From: Pontixanthobacter aestiaquae
GTDB taxonomy: Bacteria; Pseudomonadota; Alphaproteobacteria; Sphingomonadales; Sphingomonadaceae
Direction of reading: 5' to 3'
Assembly (NCBI RefSeq): GCF_009827455.1
Contig: NZ_WTYZ01000001.1
Coordinates: forward strand, 682,001 to 746,000
Length of the DNA: 64,000 nucleotides
Below are positions 34,045 through 43,446 of this stretch, piece by piece. The notes beneath the pieces were generated by a model that was not told the DNA's origin, made no database searches, and saw nothing but the letters and a program-made list of their open reading frames with translations. How positions within the stretch are numbered: position 1 is the stretch's first letter; each line of letters begins with the position of its first letter. Both the position numbers and the translations under genes were made by a program.

Positions 34045-34329
34045 ATGCAATATTTCACCCCGGCCAATATCGTCACATATTTGATCGTGATCAATCTCGT
34101 CGCCTTCGCCGCATTCGGGATCGACAAAGCGCGGGCGGAGGATGGCGCGCGCCGGATATCCGAAAGGGACCTGCTGTTCTTTGCGGTCATTGGCGGTGTG
34201 CCGGGCGCCTTTGCGGGCCGTGCCCTGTTCCGGCATAAGACCCGCAAGCAGCCATTTTCCAGCCAGCTCTATTTCGTCGCATCGGCGCAATTGGTGCTGG
34301 CCGTCTTCTGCGCGGTGCTGTGGCTGTGA
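34045..34329 (+). CDS. DUF1294 family membrane protein
   Basis: The 94-residue protein has two to three hydrophobic segments and the family signature VAFAAFGIDKARA followed by RRISERDLLFFAVIGG and KTRKQPF. This is the DUF1294 layout found in stand-alone form or fused to cold-shock domains. No clear ribosome site precedes ATG 34045. A short CGCTTCGCTGGCAATGAC repeat lies just upstream at about 33996-34013. Confidence 0.9.
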   Translation: MQYFTPANIVTYLIVINLVAFAAFGIDKARAEDGARRISERDLLFFAVIGGVPGAFAGRALFRHKTRKQPFSSQLYFVASAQLVLAVFCAVLWL

Positions 34330-34472
34330 TATGCCTTCGCCGCTGTCCTACACCAAAAGTATAGTGGCATGATGGGCGGATGCCGATCGCTGCTGGCCTG
34401 CTCCCTTCTCCGCGGCCTCTATCTGACACGCGCACGATTGCCCGCCCGAAAGATTTGGCTTAGCCTGACGGC

Positions 34473-35105
34473 ATGATGATACGCATTGTCTTGCGCGGCT
34501 TGCTGGTTCTTGCCCCTCTATGCGCTCTGCCTGCGCCGGCACTCGCAGATGGATGGGATTGCGTTCACAACATCAAAGAAAACGGGATCAATTCGCATTC
34601 GACGATTTCCTATCATGATGCGGGGCCTGACCCCCAGCAGATCATCGGGCCGTATCATCAAGTCGGGTGGAAGGGGTTCTATACCGGCTGGCCCAATGTC
34701 TATGAGACACTGGATTCACAGTTTGTCCAACCCCGCACTATCGGATTTTCCGTCTATCCCGGCGTGCCGATCAAGCAAGGCATCGCGCTGTTCAAACGGG
34801 CTGGTAGCAAGCCGGTCAGGCTGCGTGTGAGCAGCGCATATTTCTCGCGGGCGGAAAAACCTCCGCGGGTTCATTTCTCGGTCAAAAGCGAAACACAGAT
34901 TGCCGCTTTGCTGGCGCATAAGGACTGGACGGTAGAGTTCAGAACGCGGCGCGGACGGCTGATCGATACCGTGCCGCACCGGTTCGCTGTCGATCTGGCG
35001 GGAATGCGTGACCTGTATAATCGCCATATTGTGGGGCTGCGAGCGATGAAGACAGATATTCGCGGCCTATGCCGTGAAAATCGGGACGAGGAAGTGATAC
35101 TGTGA
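34473..35105 (+). CDS. Secreted protein of unknown function
   Basis: The 210-residue protein has a signal peptide (MMIRIVLRGLLVLAPLCALPAPALA before DGWDC) and a mature domain with two Cys (WDCVHN and LCREN) near its ends. No enzyme motif is visible. Start ambiguity is three bases (ATGATG). It lies between DUF1294 and the minus-strand gene at 35122. Confidence 0.72.
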   Translation: MMIRIVLRGLLVLAPLCALPAPALADGWDCVHNIKENGINSHSTISYHDAGPDPQQIIGPYHQVGWKGFYTGWPNVYETLDSQFVQPRTIGFSVYPGVPIKQGIALFKRAGSKPVRLRVSSAYFSRAEKPPRVHFSVKSETQIAALLAHKDWTVEFRTRRGRLIDTVPHRFAVDLAGMRDLYNRHIVGLRAMKTDIRGLCRENRDEEVIL

Positions 35106-35121
35106 CGCGGGAGCACAGTGC

Positions 35122-35604
35122 CTAGCGTTCCAACGCGCCGACCGCCGATTTCAAGAGTGCCTTCGCGTAGAACCGGTGGAACGGCATCAGCGCTTTCACC
35201 AATGCGCCATCAGGTCTCTGCACGCCGCTGCCGAAATAAAGGCGGGTTTTGCCCGCATGCGCTTTGACTGCGAGCCAGCTACAGGTGCGCTGCTGGAAAT
35301 CGCGCATCAGGATTGCAGTGTCCGTGCGGGCTTCGACGGTCCATGCGGCGAAGGTGTCGACTTCGCCTGCCGCCAGCTTGCGGACATCTTCGCCGCCTGT
35401 GCCCCCAGGCAGTTTGGGGCCGATCAGATGCAGCGCCCAGCGCTCGGGCCGGAAGGCGGCGCTGTTGTAAAAGGCGGTGATATAGTCTTGCAGAGAAACG
35501 GCGCGTGGAAGCTCGGCAGTGAAGCAATCCATGTAATCCGCCGGAGCGCATCCCGCCGCCAGCAGGCTATCCGGTGGAACGGCGCAGGTGGTGATCGCGG
35601 CCAT
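35122..35604 (-). CDS. DUF2867-like protein
   Basis: The 160-residue protein lacks a signal peptide. It has a YMDCF...AELPR pattern near residue 25, a central SAAFRPERWALHLIG and a C-terminal PFHRFYAKALL. This resembles the DUF2867 family seen alone or at the C-terminus of NAD-dependent epimerase-like proteins. The similarity is judged by eye and the assignment is tentative. It is convergent with the secreted protein at 34473. Confidence 0.62.
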   Translation of the reverse strand: MAAITTCAVPPDSLLAAGCAPADYMDCFTAELPRAVSLQDYITAFYNSAAFRPERWALHLIGPKLPGGTGGEDVRKLAAGEVDTFAAWTVEARTDTAILMRDFQQRTCSWLAVKAHAGKTRLYFGSGVQRPDGALVKALMPFHRFYAKALLKSAVGALER

Positions 35605-35933
35605 GCGCGCGGCATAGGCGCATCGGGTCTGTCCTACAACGCCGTGTGCGGGCTATGCGGTGCTATGCCCGGCGCCGCATTCCCTTCCTCTTTTCGCGGG
35701 GGATCAGTGCGGGGCGCAGAACAAGCCCCCTTACCCTGTCCGTCCGCCTCACTAATTCTGATCCAAGCCTCTATAAAACAGGCATTTATCGGCGCGCATC
35801 GAAAGTGACACGGTGTCACCTTTGTCACCCTTGTGCGGGGTTCGCTATACGGTATGTTGGGCTCGCGGGCGGCGCAGCGTATGGTGCAGCGCGCGCCTTT
35901 TCGATGCGGGTCGCCGGGTATTGGAGGGACAAT
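35605..35933. other. Intergenic region with a GTGACAC palindrome
   Basis: The 329-base gap contains no gene I can support. A perfect 7-base dyad GTGACAC-G-GTGTCAC (35805-35819) is followed by another GTCACC at 35824-35829, giving tandem GTCACC half-sites nine bases apart. It precedes the secreted protein at 35934 by about 115 bases, a good position for an operator. The same GTCACC/GTGACA motif recurs in the gap at 57.4-57.7 kb. Confidence 0.5.
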
Positions 35934-36605
35934 ATGATGCGGGTTGGGATTGCGGTAGGCTGTGCGGCCATGGTGATGGCGGCCGCTGGCCCTGCACAAG
36001 CGGCGGAGTGTATCGGGCAAGCCAACAGCCCGATCTGTGCGCTCCACATGGCGGCAGGGGATGATGGCCGGATCACGGGCAAGGACGAGGCGAGCAGGCT
36101 GATCCATTTGCTCGCGGCGGATTCCGAATTCGGCCAAGCGGACAAGCGGTTGGTCGCAATCCTGATTGACCGCGCGGCAAAGGGCGAATCATTCGACTAT
36201 GCGGACAAGGATGGCCGCAGCGTAACCTACGGCGCGAGCGACGCAGAAGCCGTCGCTCATTTCCGCTATATGACCGAAGTGCCCGATGTCGCTGCGGCCA
36301 TGGAAGGCAGCGGCGAGATGATCGCCAATGCCGGCCGGTACCGTGCGGCGGTCCCGCCATTATTTGCCCGGGAAGTGGACCGGCGCTGCGCCGTGGTGCT
36401 TGACAATGCCTGGAAAGAATCGACCATTACCAATGCCTACCGGCCCTATAGTAACCGCATCGCCTCGTGGTATTCCTCGGTCAAGACGTTGCCTCCGGCG
36501 GATTTCAGCCACGGCCGGCGCTTGCTGTATTTCTGCGCGAAATTCCATGATCAGGCGCACAATAATCAGGTGACGAACCAGCTGTATGACTGGCTCGAAC
36601 CCTAG
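35934..36605 (+). CDS. Secreted protein of unknown function
   Basis: The 223-residue protein has a signal peptide (MMRVGIAVGCAAMVMAAAGPAQA before AEC) and four Cys in the mature part (AECIG, SPICAL, RRCAVV, YFCAKF) that could form two disulfides. The middle carries GDDGRITGKDEASRLI, which looks like a Ca-binding loop but has no further EF-hand context. GGAGGG before the ATGATG sets the start. I recognise no domain. Confidence 0.75.
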   Translation: MMRVGIAVGCAAMVMAAAGPAQAAECIGQANSPICALHMAAGDDGRITGKDEASRLIHLLAADSEFGQADKRLVAILIDRAAKGESFDYADKDGRSVTYGASDAEAVAHFRYMTEVPDVAAAMEGSGEMIANAGRYRAAVPPLFAREVDRRCAVVLDNAWKESTITNAYRPYSNRIASWYSSVKTLPPADFSHGRRLLYFCAKFHDQAHNNQVTNQLYDWLEP

Positions 36606-36621
36606 CGTTGTGCGCGGCGGA

Positions 36622-36933
36622 TCAAACCTTCTCCGCGATCAGGAATTCGGGGTCTTTTACGAGGCCCATAAATTCGCCCATCACGCCCTGGACCAGTTCG
36701 CCGGGCATATCTTCGCCGGTAAAGCCGTCCAGATCGGGAATGTCGAACATCTCGACATAGGCGACCGATGGTTGGCCTTCGCCGATCAGCAGGCCCGACA
36801 CGCGGTAGGTTTCAAAGCTCTCGACCCGGCTGAGCGAGCGCATTGCCGGCTGGTCCTTGGTCTTGACCCAGTCCTCGAACTGGTCGCGGGTGACGCCATC
36901 GGCGAGCTGATATTTGATGATGAGTGCAGCCAT
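36622..36933 (-). CDS. RedY/HapK-like protein
   Basis: The 103-residue ferredoxin-like protein has KYQLADGVTRDQFEDWVKTKDQPAMRSL, YRVSGLL, YVEMFDIPDLDGF and EFLIAEKV. This order matches the small REDY-like HapK family, dimeric alpha-beta proteins first linked to prodigiosin-type pathways and also common as orphans. No pigment genes are nearby, so its substrate is unknown. The start is six bases from the stop of the lipoprotein gene on the same strand. Confidence 0.75.
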   Translation of the reverse strand: MAALIIKYQLADGVTRDQFEDWVKTKDQPAMRSLSRVESFETYRVSGLLIGEGQPSVAYVEMFDIPDLDGFTGEDMPGELVQGVMGEFMGLVKDPEFLIAEKV

Positions 36934-36939
36934 TGATGT

Positions 36940-37617
36940 TTACTCCTCTGCTGGCGGGTTGGTGTCGGTTCCAAATCCCCATGGCGCAGGCGGTGCGCCG
37001 ACCGGATTGGTCAGGTCAAACACGACGCGGAAATTGCGATCTTCGGGCGCGCCGCGCTCGGTGCTGCGCTGGAGATGATAGACATATTGGGCATTGTCGG
37101 TGCCCGCCGGATCGACCGAGACCGACCAGATATTGGTGACCGAGACATCCAGCCCTTCACGCTTGAACATGTCGATGCTGAATGGGTCCACTGGGAAATC
37201 CTGCTTGGTCGCGGTTCCGGCATCGGCGGTATCGCCGCCATACATCGTGACGTCGTCGCTTTTGCCATCTTCGTGGCGGTGGTCATGCTTCAGGCGTATG
37301 CCGTTTTCGGTACGGGTGAAGACCCAAGTCCGCGAGCGGTTCCACTCCTCACCGGTCTGCTTGATATGGAATGGAACGGTGATCGTATCGTCATCGCATG
37401 TGCGGACATGCATCACCATCTCGGCGCCCTGCATATCAGCATCGGCTTCGTCGCTCGAAACCAGCGCGCCGTTATAGGCTTTGTCGCAATGGCTGGAGAG
37501 TGCAGCCCAGAACTGGTCTTGCGGTGCAGCTTCTGGCGGTGGCTCGTTGCCCTGCGAACAGGCGATGAGCGAAAGCGGTGCGAGCGTAGCTATATATTTG
37601 ATCATAGCACTCTTCAT
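36940..37617 (-). CDS. Lipoprotein of unknown function
   Basis: The 225-residue protein has a lipoprotein signal ending SLIAC. The mature region contains two Cys (SHCDKAYNG and VRTCDDDT) and a HIKQTGEEWNRSRTWVF segment. A His/Asp-rich stretch (KHDHRHEDGKSDD) could bind metal. The frame can start at 37617 (MKSAMIK) or at 37605. It lies upstream of the HapK-like gene, six bases apart, and is divergent from the sulfotransferase. Confidence 0.75.
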   Translation of the reverse strand: MKSAMIKYIATLAPLSLIACSQGNEPPPEAAPQDQFWAALSSHCDKAYNGALVSSDEADADMQGAEMVMHVRTCDDDTITVPFHIKQTGEEWNRSRTWVFTRTENGIRLKHDHRHEDGKSDDVTMYGGDTADAGTATKQDFPVDPFSIDMFKREGLDVSVTNIWSVSVDPAGTDNAQYVYHLQRSTERGAPEDRNFRVVFDLTNPVGAPPAPWGFGTDTNPPAEE

Positions 37618-37671
37618 GGCAGAGGAGTATGTGCGCGGCAATTCTGATTGGGCACATGATAGAGAAACCGG

Positions 37672-38589
37672 ATGACAGACTACGCTGATGACAAACCAGG
37701 CCGCGCGCAGTCGTTTGCGGAATTGCTGCAAGTGCTCCCCAAAACCGGCCCGTCGGAGGAGCAGCTCGCTGCCTCCAAACCTTACCAGCCGCGCTCGAGC
37801 GATGTGATTATCACCCCGTTTGGCAAGTGCGGCACCACTATGATGCAGCAAATGTTCCATCAACTGCGGATGGCGCCCGGAGGCGGGGATGTGGATTTTG
37901 ATGACATCAGCCGAGTGGTCCCGTGGATCGAAACAGCCCCTGAATTGGAGCTTGATATTAATGCCGAACAGCGCGCCGATCCGCGCGGGTTCAAAAGCCA
38001 TTTGCACTATGAAGGCCTGCCATCGGGCCTTCGCTATGTGGTGACTTTGCGCCCGCCTGATGAGGCGCTGGTTTCGCTCTATCACTTCTTCAGCGGTTGG
38101 TTCTTTGAACCTGGTACTGTTTCGGTTGAGGAGTTTGTGTCGATCTGGCTGTGGGACCGGCCCGACCGACCCAACTATTACACGCATTTGCTCAGTTGGT
38201 GGGGGCGGCGGGATGCGCCGGATACGCTACTGATGGACTACCGCGCGGTGCTTGCAGACAAGCGTGGTGCCATCCGCCGCCTCGCGGATTTCTGCGATGT
38301 TCCGGTAGATGACGCGGCCATCGATCTGGTTGAAGAGCGGACCAGCCGCAGTTTTATGATGGAGCACAAGGAACCCTTTGCCGATCTGATGATGCGGCGG
38401 ATGGCGTTCGACAAAGCAGGTCTGCCGATGGATAGCGATTCCGCCAAAATCCGCGCAAAGGATGCCGAGCGCGCTACGATTTCGCCGTCCGTCCGCGATC
38501 AGATCGATACGATCTGGGCCGAGCGCATCGCGCCAGTTACCGGTCATGCGAGTTACGCCAGTTTGGCGGCCGAGCTGGCCAGCGCTTAG
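37672..38589 (+). CDS. Sulfotransferase domain protein
   Basis: The 305-residue protein has the PAPS 5'-phosphosulfate-binding loop PFGKCGTTMM near residue 49 and a 3'-phosphate-binding-like stretch (RPPDEALVSLYHFFSG) typical of cytosolic sulfotransferases. It ends with DQIDTIWAERIAPVTG. These enzymes move sulfate from PAPS to hydroxyls or amines of metabolites or polymers. No PAPS synthesis genes are next to it. It overlaps the convergent SNase-like gene by four bases. Confidence 0.86.
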   Translation: MTDYADDKPGRAQSFAELLQVLPKTGPSEEQLAASKPYQPRSSDVIITPFGKCGTTMMQQMFHQLRMAPGGGDVDFDDISRVVPWIETAPELELDINAEQRADPRGFKSHLHYEGLPSGLRYVVTLRPPDEALVSLYHFFSGWFFEPGTVSVEEFVSIWLWDRPDRPNYYTHLLSWWGRRDAPDTLLMDYRAVLADKRGAIRRLADFCDVPVDDAAIDLVEERTSRSFMMEHKEPFADLMMRRMAFDKAGLPMDSDSAKIRAKDAERATISPSVRDQIDTIWAERIAPVTGHASYASLAAELASA

Positions 38590-39098
38590 CCGCACCACCC
38601 GCCGCGCGTGAAGCCCCACCCGGTTTCTTGCGCCAGTTCTTTCTGGAGCATGACGTCCGAGAGCAATTGTTCGCCGCGCTTCAGTTCGCGCAATTCGCGG
38701 CCATATTGGTCGTATGGTGGATCGTCGCCGCCGTCCATTTGAAACGTGCCCGCGTTCAGCCAATCGCGAAGGCCGTCGCGGGATTGCTTGGCAAGCGCGG
38801 TCTCTGCGGGACATTCGCCAGGGAGTTCAGGGGCGTTGAAACCCGAAATCCGGATTTTGCGGCGGCCTATCATAAATGTGTCACCATCAATAACACAGCC
38901 CGCCGAACTGCGCTCCCCGCACACAGTGAAGCGGGTATCTACGTGTTGCCATTCTGCGGCCGGATCGCTCGATTGCCAGCCCCAGATAAGGAAAGATGCA
39001 ACAGCGATCACAAGCAGCGTGATGATCTCTACCCAGCGATCTCTTTTCGAACGGCCTCTACGAATCGGCTTCGTATGAAATTGAGGGGTGCGGACCAT
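38586..39098 (-). CDS. Membrane-anchored SNase-like (thermonuclease) protein, copy 2
   Basis: The 170-residue protein has one N-terminal membrane helix (about residues 23-42, IITLLVIAVASFLIWGW). Its staphylococcal-nuclease fold shows CVIDGDTF, RKIRISGFNAPEL and DQYGRELR. SNase proteins cut nucleic acids with Ca2+; here the catalytic Arg/Glu set is partly visible (R in KIRI, E in NAPEL, R in GREL). The downstream Cys-rich end is GGWCG. It is a paralog of the protein encoded at 39150-39707, 51 bases upstream in transcription order. Confidence 0.82.
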   Translation of the reverse strand: MVRTPQFHTKPIRRGRSKRDRWVEIITLLVIAVASFLIWGWQSSDPAAEWQHVDTRFTVCGERSSAGCVIDGDTFMIGRRKIRISGFNAPELPGECPAETALAKQSRDGLRDWLNAGTFQMDGGDDPPYDQYGRELRELKRGEQLLSDVMLQKELAQETGWGFTRGGWCG

Positions 39099-39149
39099 GC
39101 GTCCTTGTTCCAGAAAAGCGCTTGAACCGGAAGCGCTACGGCGCCGTCA

Positions 39150-39707
39150 TCAACACCAGTTACGGCGCACGCCATTCCATTCTTCGGCCAAGCCCTCAGC
39201 CACCAGAACAGCGCCGAGCGACCGTCCCGAACGCGATATGATCCGCAGTTTCCGGCCGTATTGATCCTCATCGCGATCAATCGTGAGAACGCTGAATGGC
39301 GCTTCGTTGAGCAAATTTGCGAGGCGGCGGGTTGCATCATGCCCCAAGTTCGCTTCGGCGGCACATCCCGGATTGGAAACTTCGGGAGTATTGATGTCGG
39401 CGATCCGGATCTTGGTGCCGTGAAGCCAAATGGTGTCTCCATCGACTACACAGGTGGAACGCGGCCCTTCGCCGCAAATTCCGAACTTAGCGGAAATTTT
39501 ATCGGATTCTGCCTCTGCCACCGCATCGGATTTAGCCGTAGCGCTGGCTTCGCTTGGCGGGGGGCCGCCCCAGAAGAAGATCACGCTGAACACCCCGAGA
39601 AAGCAGCCTGCTAGCGCAAAGATGAAGCTGGCCGAGAGACCGGATTGTTTGCTTGGCGGCGCGCGGAATGCGACCACGTTGGAACGGGAGGTTGTATCGC
39701 GGCTCAT
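39150..39707 (-). CDS. Membrane-anchored SNase-like (thermonuclease) protein, copy 1
   Basis: The 185-residue protein has an N-terminal membrane helix (about 28-48, ASFIFALAGCFLGVFSVIFF) and the nuclease core CVVDGDTIW, KIRIADINTPEV and DQYGRKLRI, ending RRNWC. ATG 39707 is chosen; a longer in-frame start at 39755 would add 16 residues. Two tandem membrane-anchored SNase paralogs probably process extracytoplasmic DNA or RNA. The membrane anchor implies periplasmic action; no nuclease assay or partner is known from the sequence. Confidence 0.82.
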   Translation of the reverse strand: MSRDTTSRSNVVAFRAPPSKQSGLSASFIFALAGCFLGVFSVIFFWGGPPPSEASATAKSDAVAEAESDKISAKFGICGEGPRSTCVVDGDTIWLHGTKIRIADINTPEVSNPGCAAEANLGHDATRRLANLLNEAPFSVLTIDRDEDQYGRKLRIISRSGRSLGAVLVAEGLAEEWNGVRRNWC

Positions 39708-39772
39708 TTGGCGACAATAGATCGCGAAACTCGCCAAAGAATTAAGGGAGAGCATCTAGCGACGCGACTTTC

Positions 39773-39826
39773 CCTAATCGCCGTGAACGGCTAACTGGCC
39801 CTAAGCGCTGTGAACCGCTAACTGGC
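39773..39826. repeat. Two exact-length 27-base tandem repeats
   Basis: Units 39773-39799 and 39800-39826 abut exactly and differ in only three of 27 positions. Each contains GTGAAC and GCTAACTGGC. The first unit also holds a small GCCGT/ACGGC hairpin. They lie between the SNase-like gene and argB, ending 28 bases before the argB start, and could be part of the argB leader or an operator array. Confidence 0.6.
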
Positions 39827-39854
39827 TTCGCGTAACGCTCCGAGGACCAGCATA

Positions 39855-40754
39855 ATGAGTGCCACAGACGAAAAAACCACATTGTCCAAAGCCGAAACGC
39901 TGATCGAGGCGCTGCCGTATTTCCAGCGTTATGCGGGGCGCACATTCGTGGTAAAATATGGCGGCCATGCGATGGGAGATCCCAAGGCAGCGCGTGAATT
40001 TGCCGAAGATATCGTGCTTCTCAAAGCTGTCGGAATCAATCCGGTGGTGGTCCATGGAGGGGGTCCGCAAATCGGGGCGATGCTCAAAAAGCTGGGCGTC
40101 GAAAGCAAATTTGTCGACGGATTGCGTGTAACCGACAAAGCCACCGCAGAGATCGCCGAGATGGTCCTGTCGGGCGCAATCAATAAAGAGCTGGTTGGCT
40201 GGATTGCGCAGGCGGGCGGCAAGGCAATCGGCATTTCGGGCAAGGATGGCGGGCTGGTCACTGCGACCAAGGTCGAGCGGACAGCGCGCGATCCGGAAAG
40301 CAATATCGAACGCGCGATCGATCTGGGCTTTGTTGGCGAGCCTTCGCATGTCGATACGGCGGTGATCGATACCGCGGTCGCGGCGGGTATGATTCCTATC
40401 ATTGCGCCAATTGGTGCAGGCGAAGATGGCGAAACCTACAACATCAATGCGGACACAATGGCGGGCGCAATAGCTGCGGCATTGGGTGCGGCGCGGCTGT
40501 TTCTGCTCACTGATGTCGCAGGTGTGCTTAGTAAGGAAGGGACATTGCTAACCGATCTAAGCCCCAAGGACGTTACGGGGCTTCGCGAGGATGGTACGAT
40601 TAGTGGTGGTATGATCCCGAAATTGGAAACCTGCGTACAAGCGGTAGAGGCGGGATGCGATGCGGCGGTAGTGCTCGACGGACGGGTGCCGCACGCAATG
40701 CTGCTGGAATTCTTCACCTCGAGCGGTGCCGGAACATTGATTAGCGCCAAATAA
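39855..40754 (+). CDS. argB: Acetylglutamate kinase
   Basis: ArgB phosphorylates N-acetylglutamate, the second step of arginine synthesis. The 299-residue product has the family core: [10 protein letters not shown] near residue 33, [55 protein letters not shown] and [16 protein letters not shown] precedes the ATG. The full length is present. No other arginine gene is adjacent; folD and a YggT gene follow. Confidence 0.97.
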   Translation: MSATDEKTTLSKAETLIEALPYFQRYAGRTFVVKYGGHAMGDPKAAREFAEDIVLLKAVGINPVVVHGGGPQIGAMLKKLGVESKFVDGLRVTDKATAEIAEMVLSGAINKELVGWIAQAGGKAIGISGKDGGLVTATKVERTARDPESNIERAIDLGFVGEPSHVDTAVIDTAVAAGMIPIIAPIGAGEDGETYNINADTMAGAIAAALGAARLFLLTDVAGVLSKEGTLLTDLSPKDVTGLREDGTISGGMIPKLETCVQAVEAGCDAAVVLDGRVPHAMLLEFFTSSGAGTLISAK

Positions 40755-40843
40755 TACCCAAGTTGAATCTGTGTTAGCGTGTTGATACACCCCCAATGCT
40801 TCGCGTAAGAGCACTTTGCACTTCAATTCTCGAAAGACCCGCC

Positions 40844-41122
40844 ATGACTGCTTTTATCCAGATACTCGGGATGCTGATCAACGCATTTGTGATGCTGATC
40901 ATCATCCAGTTTGTGATCGGGCTGCTGTTTGCGTTTAATGTGGTCAACACATCGAACCAGTTTCTGGCGCAGGTTTATCAGTCGATCAATTCGCTGCTTG
41001 ATCCGGTCCTCGCGCCGATCCGGCGGATATTGCCGCAAACGGGCGCACTTGATTTTTCGCCATTGGTGCTGATTCTGGCTCTAAATGCGATCCTGATCGT
41101 GCTTAGCAACGTTGCCTCTTAA
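40844..41122 (+). CDS. YggT family membrane protein
   Basis: The 92-residue protein has two hydrophobic segments with the YggT pattern [42 protein letters not shown] and [15 protein letters not shown]. YggT proteins are inner-membrane proteins associated with cell-division or osmotic stress functions in other bacteria. The family-like start is ATG 40844 (MTAFIQIL). Its stop overlaps the folD start (TAATG). Confidence 0.92.
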   Translation: MTAFIQILGMLINAFVMLIIIQFVIGLLFAFNVVNTSNQFLAQVYQSINSLLDPVLAPIRRILPQTGALDFSPLVLILALNAILIVLSNVAS

Positions 41123-42018
41123 TGAGCGCGACACGGATTGACGGCAAAGCCTTCGCCGCAAATTTGCGTGAGCGTGTAGGAGCACTGGCCGCAGATTTTG
41201 AGAGCAAAGCTGGCCGCAAGGCTGGATTGGCAGTGGTCTTGGTCGGCGATGACGCTGCCAGCCAAGTCTATGTTCGCAGCAAGGGCAAAGCTACCGTCGC
41301 GGCGAATATGGAAAGCTTCGGTCATTTGCTGCCGAGCGATACGAGCGAAGCCGATCTGCTTGCTCTGGTTGAGAAACTCAATGCCGATCCGCGCGTCGAT
41401 GGCATCTTGGTGCAATTACCGCTCCCCGGTCATCTGGACGAGCAAGCGATTATCGCCGCGATCGCGCCTGATAAAGACGTCGACGGTTTCCATGTTATCA
41501 ACGCTGGCCGGCTATCTGTCGGACAGACGGGCTTTGTGCCTTGCACGCCGTTGGGCTGCATCATGCTGCTGACGGACAGATTGGGTGATCTGTCCGGCCT
41601 TGAGGCGGTTGTCATTGGGCGCTCCAACATTGTCGGAAAGCCAATGGCGCAATTGCTGCTCGATGCGAATGCGACCGTTACGATCGCCCATAGCCGAACC
41701 AAGGATTTGCCCGCTGTTGTGCGCCGCGCGGATATTGTGGTTGCGGCGGTCGGGCGTCCCGAAATGGTCAAGAAGGATTGGCTGAAGGACGGCGCGACCG
41801 TGATCGATGTCGGGATCAACCGCCTTCCGCCAGAACCGGGCGCTGAGAAGGGCAAGCTGGTCGGCGATGTTGCCTTTGGTGAGGCAAGTGAAGTTGCCGC
41901 TGCGATTACACCCGTTCCCGGCGGGGTCGGGCCGATGACGATTGCGGTGTTGCTGCGTAACACGCTGGTTGCAGCGCATCGCAATGCAGGAATCGAACTC
42001 GTAGATGATACGATATGA
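41122..42018 (+). CDS. folD: Bifunctional methylenetetrahydrofolate dehydrogenase/cyclohydrolase
   Basis: FolD interconverts 5,10-methylene-, methenyl- and 10-formyl-tetrahydrofolate. The 298-residue protein has [16 protein letters not shown] with the catalytic Lys (YxxxK) near residue 56, [30 protein letters not shown] and the NADP motif [11 protein letters not shown], ending with [15 protein letters not shown]. The start overlaps the YggT stop. One-carbon units from the hut pathway (formate from HutG) could feed this enzyme only if a formate-THF ligase exists elsewhere. Confidence 0.97.
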   Translation: MSATRIDGKAFAANLRERVGALAADFESKAGRKAGLAVVLVGDDAASQVYVRSKGKATVAANMESFGHLLPSDTSEADLLALVEKLNADPRVDGILVQLPLPGHLDEQAIIAAIAPDKDVDGFHVINAGRLSVGQTGFVPCTPLGCIMLLTDRLGDLSGLEAVVIGRSNIVGKPMAQLLLDANATVTIAHSRTKDLPAVVRRADIVVAAVGRPEMVKKDWLKDGATVIDVGINRLPPEPGAEKGKLVGDVAFGEASEVAAAITPVPGGVGPMTIAVLLRNTLVAAHRNAGIELVDDTI

Positions 42019-42791
42019 TCCGGGCAATTGCGCTCGTTTCTGTGGCTGCGATGCTGGCGGGTTGTACAGGCGGGGCACCAAGGATGTCCCAAGATCGGAT
42101 TAAGCGCGCGCTGGTTGGCGCACCGGGTGTCGCGCAGCCGAGTAAAGTCGTTGCGGCTGAACTGGCCCTTGCTCGCGCCGTACAAGAAGACGGCCAATGG
42201 ACCGCGTTTCGGGCCTTCGCAGCTCCGGGCGCGATCATCCATAGCCGCAAGGGGCCGGTTCTTGCGTCGACCTGGCTGGCCGGCTTGAAAGATCCTGTAG
42301 AAGCTGTTCGCCGGTCGCCCGATACGGTATGGATGAGCTGCGATAGCACAATTGCCGTCAGCGAAGGGCGTTTCCGCGAACCCGATAGTGTTGTCGGTTC
42401 TTTTGTGACCGTGTGGCAGCGCCAACCTGATCGTGCATATCTCTGGATCTATGATGTTGCTGTGCGCGATGACCCGCAGCCTGCACCAAAGGCGCAGGAA
42501 GAACCCATTGGTGAGGACGAGATTCTTGTTACTGCGATGGAATCGATCCGCGGCCTTGTCGCGGATTGCCAGCGTCCGGGCTTCGAGCGGACAGACGCAA
42601 AGCCAGCTCCACCAGCGCTGACTATTCCGGAAGGAACACGCAACGCCGTGACCATTTCCCGCGATAGTACGCTACGGTGGCGGTGGGAGCACCCCGAAAC
42701 GGGTCAGCGCAGATTTGTTGCCGAATATTTGACCTCTGGCCGTTGGCAAGTGGCCCTTAATCAACCATTGGGAGCCGTATCTACCGACTAA
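42015..42791 (+). CDS. Lipoprotein of unknown function
   Basis: The 258-residue protein has a lipoprotein signal ending MLAGC. Its first mature segment ([42 protein letters not shown]) looks like an NTF2/SnoaL-like domain, which would place a small beta barrel at residues 50-160. The rest is not recognised. It overlaps the folD stop by four bases and probably belongs to the same operon. Confidence 0.75.
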   Translation: MIRAIALVSVAAMLAGCTGGAPRMSQDRIKRALVGAPGVAQPSKVVAAELALARAVQEDGQWTAFRAFAAPGAIIHSRKGPVLASTWLAGLKDPVEAVRRSPDTVWMSCDSTIAVSEGRFREPDSVVGSFVTVWQRQPDRAYLWIYDVAVRDDPQPAPKAQEEPIGEDEILVTAMESIRGLVADCQRPGFERTDAKPAPPALTIPEGTRNAVTISRDSTLRWRWEHPETGQRRFVAEYLTSGRWQVALNQPLGAVSTD

Positions 42792-42807
42792 GCGGTGCGG
42801 AACGCCC

Positions 42808-43446
42808 ATGACCGAACTCTTTATCTCTGCCTTTATCACGCTGTTTGTGGTGATCGATCCGCCTGGCTGCGCGCCGATCTATGCCGGCCTGACCAAAGGC
42901 GCGACCAGTGGGCAACAGCGCAGTATGGCGATCCGCGCATGCTTGATTGCGACAATCATCCTTGTTGGTTTTGCTCTGTTCGGAGAGCAGTTGCTCTCGG
43001 CGCTGCATATTGAGCTCGACAGTTTCCGCATCGCAGGCGGCTTCATGCTGTTCTGGATCGCGTTTGAGATGGTGTTCGAAAAACGCACCCAGCGCCGCAC
43101 CGAGCGGGCCGACAAGGTGAGCGCCAACCCTGAAATTGAGGACGTATCGGTATTCCCGATGGCGATGCCCATGCTGGCCGGACCGGGTGCCATCGCCGCG
43201 ATCATGCTGCTGATGAACGAGGCGGAGGGCACCGATCAGACACTCGTTGTGCTTGGTGCGCTGGGATCAGTCTTGTTGCTGACCATGTTCGCGCTGATTG
43301 CAGCAGGACCATTGATGCGGATATTCGGCGACCGTGTTGAAGCGGTTGTGACGCGTTTGCTTGGTGTGTTGTTGGCCGCGCTTGCTGCGCAATATGTGAT
43401 CGACGGATTAAAGGGGAGCTTTCAGATCGGTCAAGTTGCTACATAG
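42808..43446 (+). CDS. MarC family integral membrane protein
   Basis: The 212-residue protein has six hydrophobic segments with the family's VVIDPPGCAPIYAGLT near residue 14 and PMLAGPGAIAAIMLLM near residue 120. MarC-family proteins are of uncertain function; the early multiple-antibiotic-resistance link is not supported for E. coli MarC. It starts 16 bases after the lipoprotein gene and overlaps the convergent MAPEG gene by eight bases. Confidence 0.92.
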   Translation: MTELFISAFITLFVVIDPPGCAPIYAGLTKGATSGQQRSMAIRACLIATIILVGFALFGEQLLSALHIELDSFRIAGGFMLFWIAFEMVFEKRTQRRTERADKVSANPEIEDVSVFPMAMPMLAGPGAIAAIMLLMNEAEGTDQTLVVLGALGSVLLLTMFALIAAGPLMRIFGDRVEAVVTRLLGVLLAALAAQYVIDGLKGSFQIGQVAT

